A DNA stretch of 64,000 bases from NCBI GenBank assembly GCA_020152595.1, contig JAIGNY010000659.1:80001-144000 (forward strand), written 5' to 3'. A program made the position numbers and the translations under genes. The notes beneath the pieces were generated by a model that saw only the letters and a program-made list of their open reading frames with translations, did no database searches and was not told the origin of the DNA. This document shows, in pieces, positions 59,885 through 64,000 of this stretch. Source of the DNA: Chiridota heheva. Its lineage: Eukaryota; Echinodermata; Holothuroidea; Apodida; Chiridotidae. How positions within the stretch are numbered: position 1 is the first letter of the stretch; each line of letters opens with the position of its first letter.

Positions 59885-60315
59885 TTATGTTCAGTGGTCA
59901 AGCATGTCTATCTTATATGAAAGAGGACTTCAAAAGAAACAAAATGGTGAAAAAAGCATTCAAAATTCTTATTCCATTATGGAGATATTTAAGTTGAAAG
60001 TTTGGTATCATTTCTGTAGGAACGACTGAAATCAGACTAGTTGTGACGTCACGGCCTCAGATTCCTCAAAGTCTTTAAATATTTTAAAGAAAGTTTATTT
60101 CATTTTTTCAGTATTTATATTATTTTTCTTCAAACTTATATAATAAATACCCTTCCTAGATTCAGTTTTACTACTTTCCTGACATATCCATGGTTTATAA
60201 GTCTCAAAATCACAGGACAAAATATAGAATAAATAAAGACTTTGAGAAATCTGAAGCTGTGACATCACAACTAGTCTGATATCAGTCGTTTTTATACAAA
60301 TAGGGCACTACCTTT
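59885..60315. mobile_element. M1 MITE, near-complete fold-back copy
   Basis: Left arm: TTCAGTGGTCAAGCATGTCT, AAAGAGGACTTCAAAAG, AACAAAATGGTGAAAAAAGC and CTAGTTGTGACGTCACGGCC. Right arm: CTGTGACATCACAACTAGTC and TGATATCAGTCGTTTTTATA. The right terminus is lost. It sits in the intron after TFIP11 coding exon 1. Confidence 0.75.
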
Positions 60316-60480
60316 CACAACTTTCTGTATTTTGGTTGTATGTATATTTTTATTATTGTTTTGTTTTGAATGTTGTGAAGAAACAAATAATTGAAATGAA
60401 GTGAAAAGTTTTTGAGGAATTCTTTTTTAAATTAAAATTTTTTTTTTTTCTGAAAGGAAAAAGCTTTTCATAGATATATT

Positions 60481-63270
60481 TATTACGGCAGGATGGGTAA
60501 GTCTCCCATCTGTTATCTCTCCTGGAATGGTAACTTTCTCACCCTGAAAAAGGACATCGTTAACCACTTCGCTGCCTCTCCCAGCAACATCTCGTCCTCG
60601 GCCAACTACCCCAATGCTTTTAAAGCTTGCAATGAAGCCCAGAGTATCACCTTTCCCTCTGACAACACCGAGAGCTACAACACCACTCTCACCCTTTCTG
60701 AATTAAACCAAGCCATCCATGATGCTGGCTGCACCTTCAAGGGCCCAGATAACATCCCCTACCATTTCCTGAAACACCTCTCTAACAAGGCCACCACTAC
60801 CCTACTCACAATCCTCAACCACATTTGGTCCTCATATTCCTTTCCCCTAATCTGGAGGACAGCTATTGTCATCCCCATTTCCGAACCAGGGAAGGACAGT
60901 ACCGACCCCTCCAGCTACCTCCCTATTGCCCTCACCTGCTGTCTTATGTAAAATTATGAAAAGGATCATTAACCAGAGACTAATCTGGTTCCTTGAGACC
61001 AACACAATCCACTCCCCTCACCAAAGCGGCTTCTGGAAACGTTGCAATACCCTAGACCAATTAATTAAGCTCGACACGGCTATCCGGGAATCCTTTGCAA
61101 TAAAGAAACACCTCATTGCCATCTTTTTCGACCTTGAGAAAGCTTTCGACCCTACTTGGAAATAAGCATTATCTGCAAACTTTACACCATCGGCCTCAGA
61201 GGCCACCTCCCCATCTTTATTAAGAACTTTTTCTCACCCAGACAGTTCTAAGTTCGTATTGGCCACACCCTCTCCAACCCTTACCCCCAAGAAAAAGGCG
61301 TCCCCCTAGGACAACATCCTCTTCCCCACTCTCTTCAACCTGAGCATTAATGACATCGCTACCAACCTGCTACTCCAACATCAAACGTGCCCTCTACGTG
61401 GATGACCTCACCATCTTCTACTCCTCCCCTAGCTTTCCCCTTGTTGAAAATAGGCTCAAACTCAGCCTCAACCAGCTGCAAGACTGGTGCAACAATAATG
61501 GTTTTAAATTCTCCAAAGACAAGACGGTCTGCGTGCACTTTTGTCATTTCAACAACCTCCACCCCAACCCGAACCTCGTGCTCAATGGCAATCCCTAGAG
61601 TTGAACAAACTAAGTTCCTGGGTTTAATTCTAGATCCCAAGCTCTCCTACAAGCAACACATCACCAACCTGTAACAGAAATGCAACAACTCCCTCAACAT
61701 TCTCCGCCTCCTCTCCAACACCACTTGGGGTGCGAACCTCCATGCTCTCCTCAAAATCTTCAGGCTCACCATTTAAGCCAAGCTTCACTATGGCATTATT
61801 ATCTACTGTGTTGCTCACAACTCCTACCTCAACCACATCAACACCATCCAAAATGAAGCCCTCAGGTTTTGTATGGGTGCCTACAGGACCTCCCCAATCA
61901 CCAGCCTTCATGTTAAAGCCAATGAACCCCCCTTTCTGGTAAGGTGTAGAAAGCTTAGCCTCTCCTATGCTTTTAGAGTCCTCACCAACACCCAGAACCC
62001 TGTTTACAACCTCATTAGGTACCCCAATTTCTCCACCCTCTTTGATAGGACTAAAACCCTATCCCCTCCCTTTAGCTAACGCATCAAATCAGACCTCCAT
62101 CTCGGCATCAACCGTGCCACTCTTGGCACCTACTACTGGCCCACTTTTTTCCCCGGGGCCACCCCCTCCCTTCTATCCACCTGGGCCTCTCCACTCATCG
62201 CAAAACCTAAACCCACCCTAACCTCTTCAATCTCCACAACCAAATCAAAGACCAACTCTCAAACTACACCTCCATCTATACTGATGGCTCCAAGGAAGGC
62301 GACAAGACAACTGCTGCTGCCATCATCCAAGACATCACCCTCAGTAGCAGGCTTCCTGACTACTCGTCCATCTTTTCAGCCGAGGCAAAGGCCATCCTCT
62401 TTGGATGGCCTTTATTGAGTACTCTCCGCTCAGCCACTTTACCATCTTCTCTGACTCCAAGGCTGTCCTTACTTCACTTCTTCACTCAATCTTAAATGGG
62501 ATAACTCCACATCCCACTTCCTCCTCCGGAAACTCCTTTCGCCCACCCTCTGCAGGAAAAGTAATATTTTCTTCTGGATACCCAGCCATGTTGGCATCCC
62601 TGGCAACGACAGGGCTGATACAGCCGCTAAGCTTGCCCTCAACCTCCCCCTACCCCATTTTCCAAAACCCTTTCTGACATCAAATTGCTTATCACTTCCT
62701 TTGTTCGCAAACCTCATGGGACTCCAAAATTGATAACAAACCCCACGTCATCCAGTCCACTATTCCGATCAAGCCCACCATCCACAACCTCTCTCGTGTC
62801 GACAACGTTCATATTATCCATCTGAGAATTAGTCACACCCACCTCACTCACTACCACCTCCTTATTGGCTCCCTCAACCCCTCTGCAACAATTGCCATTG
62901 CATCCTCACAGTCCATTACGTTCTCCTTGCTTGCCCCCTATACAATCTTCCCAGAGCTTCCCTTGCTCCCCACAACTCAATTGCTGAGTTCTTCCAGAAA
63001 AACCCTCTGGATAAAATTATCTCCTTCCTTCATCATGCTTCCCTCTACAACCATATTTAGTCCTCCTCTCCCACCCCCTCTCTCTACTTTTTTTTTCTTT
63101 CACCCATGCACCTCCTCTCTTGATCCCAGCTTTCTGACTTTTAGTTCTTGTATTTCTCTCAGTCTCCCCTGTTATCTTTCCTTCCTACCTCTAGAATGAT
63201 CTAACCTCTCAGGCACAATGTGACCCTCGTTGTTGTATTGCCGTTAAGCCCTCATCAAACAAAGAAACAA
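60481..63270 (+). mobile_element. I-type non-LTR retrotransposon, RT plus RNase H, 5'-truncated
   Basis: Reverse-transcriptase motifs appear in order: IWRTAIVIPISEPGKDSTD, then SYLPIAL, FFDLEKAFD with the first catalytic Asp (about 61125), GVPLGQ (about 61300) and ALYVDDLTIFYSS with the YVDD box (about 61390). An RNase H domain follows: YTDGSKEGDK (about 62278), FSAEAKAILF (about 62375) and FSDSKAVLTSL (about 62450). RNase H after RT is typical of the I group (I, Nimb, Ingi, Loa); I cannot pick the clade. The endonuclease and ORF1 are absent. At least five frame changes or stops break the polymerase, so it is inactive. Its 3' end, CCCTCATCAAACAAAGAAAC, is shared by three shorter copies inside and just beyond DNase II. 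It lies in a TFIP11 intron, same strand as the gene. Confidence 0.88.
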
Positions 63271-64000
63271 TTACTGTTTGTTTGGCCATTCGTATGTCCT
63301 TCCATCCATCCGTCCACACATTCAGTATTTAATTACTGAAAACAATGGATTTTGTTTCTCAGAGAGGAAGTCCCAATTATTTTTGCATCTAACTTGAAAG
63401 GAAATTTATACAATGGAGAATCTTGACTCAAGAACTTGAAGCCATGTATTCCTGATATTCACAGCAACTTGAATAATTGTTTCTGGCATGAAAAGTAAAG
63501 CTAGCAATTAAATTGAACCTGAAATCTACAATTCTCATATGAAAATAAATTTGTATAATAGTTGCTGGTATGAATAGAGATGTAGGTTGATGTTAATGAA
63601 GATTTCTTAATTAGTCTTCCTTAAGAGATTGGCAGATTTGCATATCTGATTTCAAGGGAAAACACCTAGTTGAGTATGTTTTAAGGAGGATTTTACTGTA
63701 AGTTTAAGGAAACTTTCACTTCCATTGATATGATAAAAGACAGCTAAACAAACAAATGACTTCAAAAACCATATGCATATCTTTTTCCATATTGAAAGTT
63801 TTTTTGGCATTTCAAAGATTTCACCAAAGTCACTTTTTAAGACACTGATGCAGTCTATGATATCTGATTACTCCCTAAACAGAATAAGACATCAACATTA
63901 AAACTCTTCCAACAAATTTAGCACAATTTCATACTACAGTATGTGTCAGCAAACTCAGTATTCAAAATTTTACCAGGTCTTACTATATAGTAACATGTCA
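63271..64000 (+). other. TFIP11 intron to window end
   Basis: AT-rich sequence with no recognisable TFIP11 exon. A short relic of the M1 right arm (CTCCCTAAACAGAATAAGA) occurs near 63870. Confidence 0.45.

Noticed and set aside
61359-61911. Minus-strand open frames of about 93 codons
   Set aside because: They are antisense shadows of the LINE polymerase.
1-64000. LTR retrovirus-like or Polinton-like elements
   Set aside because: No paired long terminal repeats, protease, integrase or capsid-like motifs were seen anywhere in the window.

Overview
The window is animal nuclear DNA. It is AT-rich, has long introns and sparse genes, and is crowded with decayed non-LTR retrotransposons, tRNA-derived SINEs, fold-back MITEs and satellites. 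The many AGGCCTA-type words, the CR1, L2 and I-type LINE fragments and the protein similarities point to a marine invertebrate deuterostome, most likely an echinoderm; that assignment is inference. I see no bacterial-style operon, CRISPR array, rRNA, intact tRNA gene, LTR element or capsid-bearing element.

Two host genes are recognised with confidence. The main one is a lysosomal acid nuclease, DNase II (DNASE2 family), on the minus strand from 42737 to 26444. It has seven coding exons with GT-AG introns and compatible phases, coding for about 352 residues with a signal peptide and both HxK catalytic motifs. Exon 6 is one base short of the frame that carries the conserved CIGDINR block. The other is the first coding exon of TFIP11 (spliceosome-disassembly G-patch protein) on the plus strand at 59482-59596; the rest of that gene lies beyond the window. 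A third candidate, at 1547-1011 on the minus strand, is a two-exon gene for a 97-residue single-pass membrane protein that I do not recognise.

Layout. 1-6300: candidate small membrane protein, then DNA with little recognisable content. 6.3-7.0 kb: CR1-like LINE relic. 8-26 kb: no recognised gene; low-complexity arrays, a possible decayed coding segment near 10.1 kb, several TTAA-flanked fold-back MITEs, one of them split by a TA-flanked element, and an inverted array of CCCGTCTCATTGGT motifs. 26.4-42.7 kb: DNase II, whose introns hold two SINE families, 3' ends of an I-type LINE, L2-like LINE relics and tandem repeats. 43-55 kb: G-rich minisatellite inside an inverted-repeat-flanked block, CR1-like and L2-like LINE 3' ends, a 74-bp satellite of 14 units, and AT-rich arrays. 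55-64 kb: probable TFIP11 5' region, its first coding exon, and an intron holding a MITE and a long RT plus RNase H LINE.

The genes do not form one pathway: DNase II degrades DNA in lysosomes and TFIP11 acts in the nucleus on intron-lariat spliceosomes. The most interesting signals are the MITE family that spreads a CRE-like GTGACGTCAC motif (one copy lies just upstream of the likely TFIP11 first exon), the nested TA insertion, the inverted motif array at 20.4 kb, the 74-bp satellite, the candidate membrane microprotein, and the one-base disruption in DNase II.
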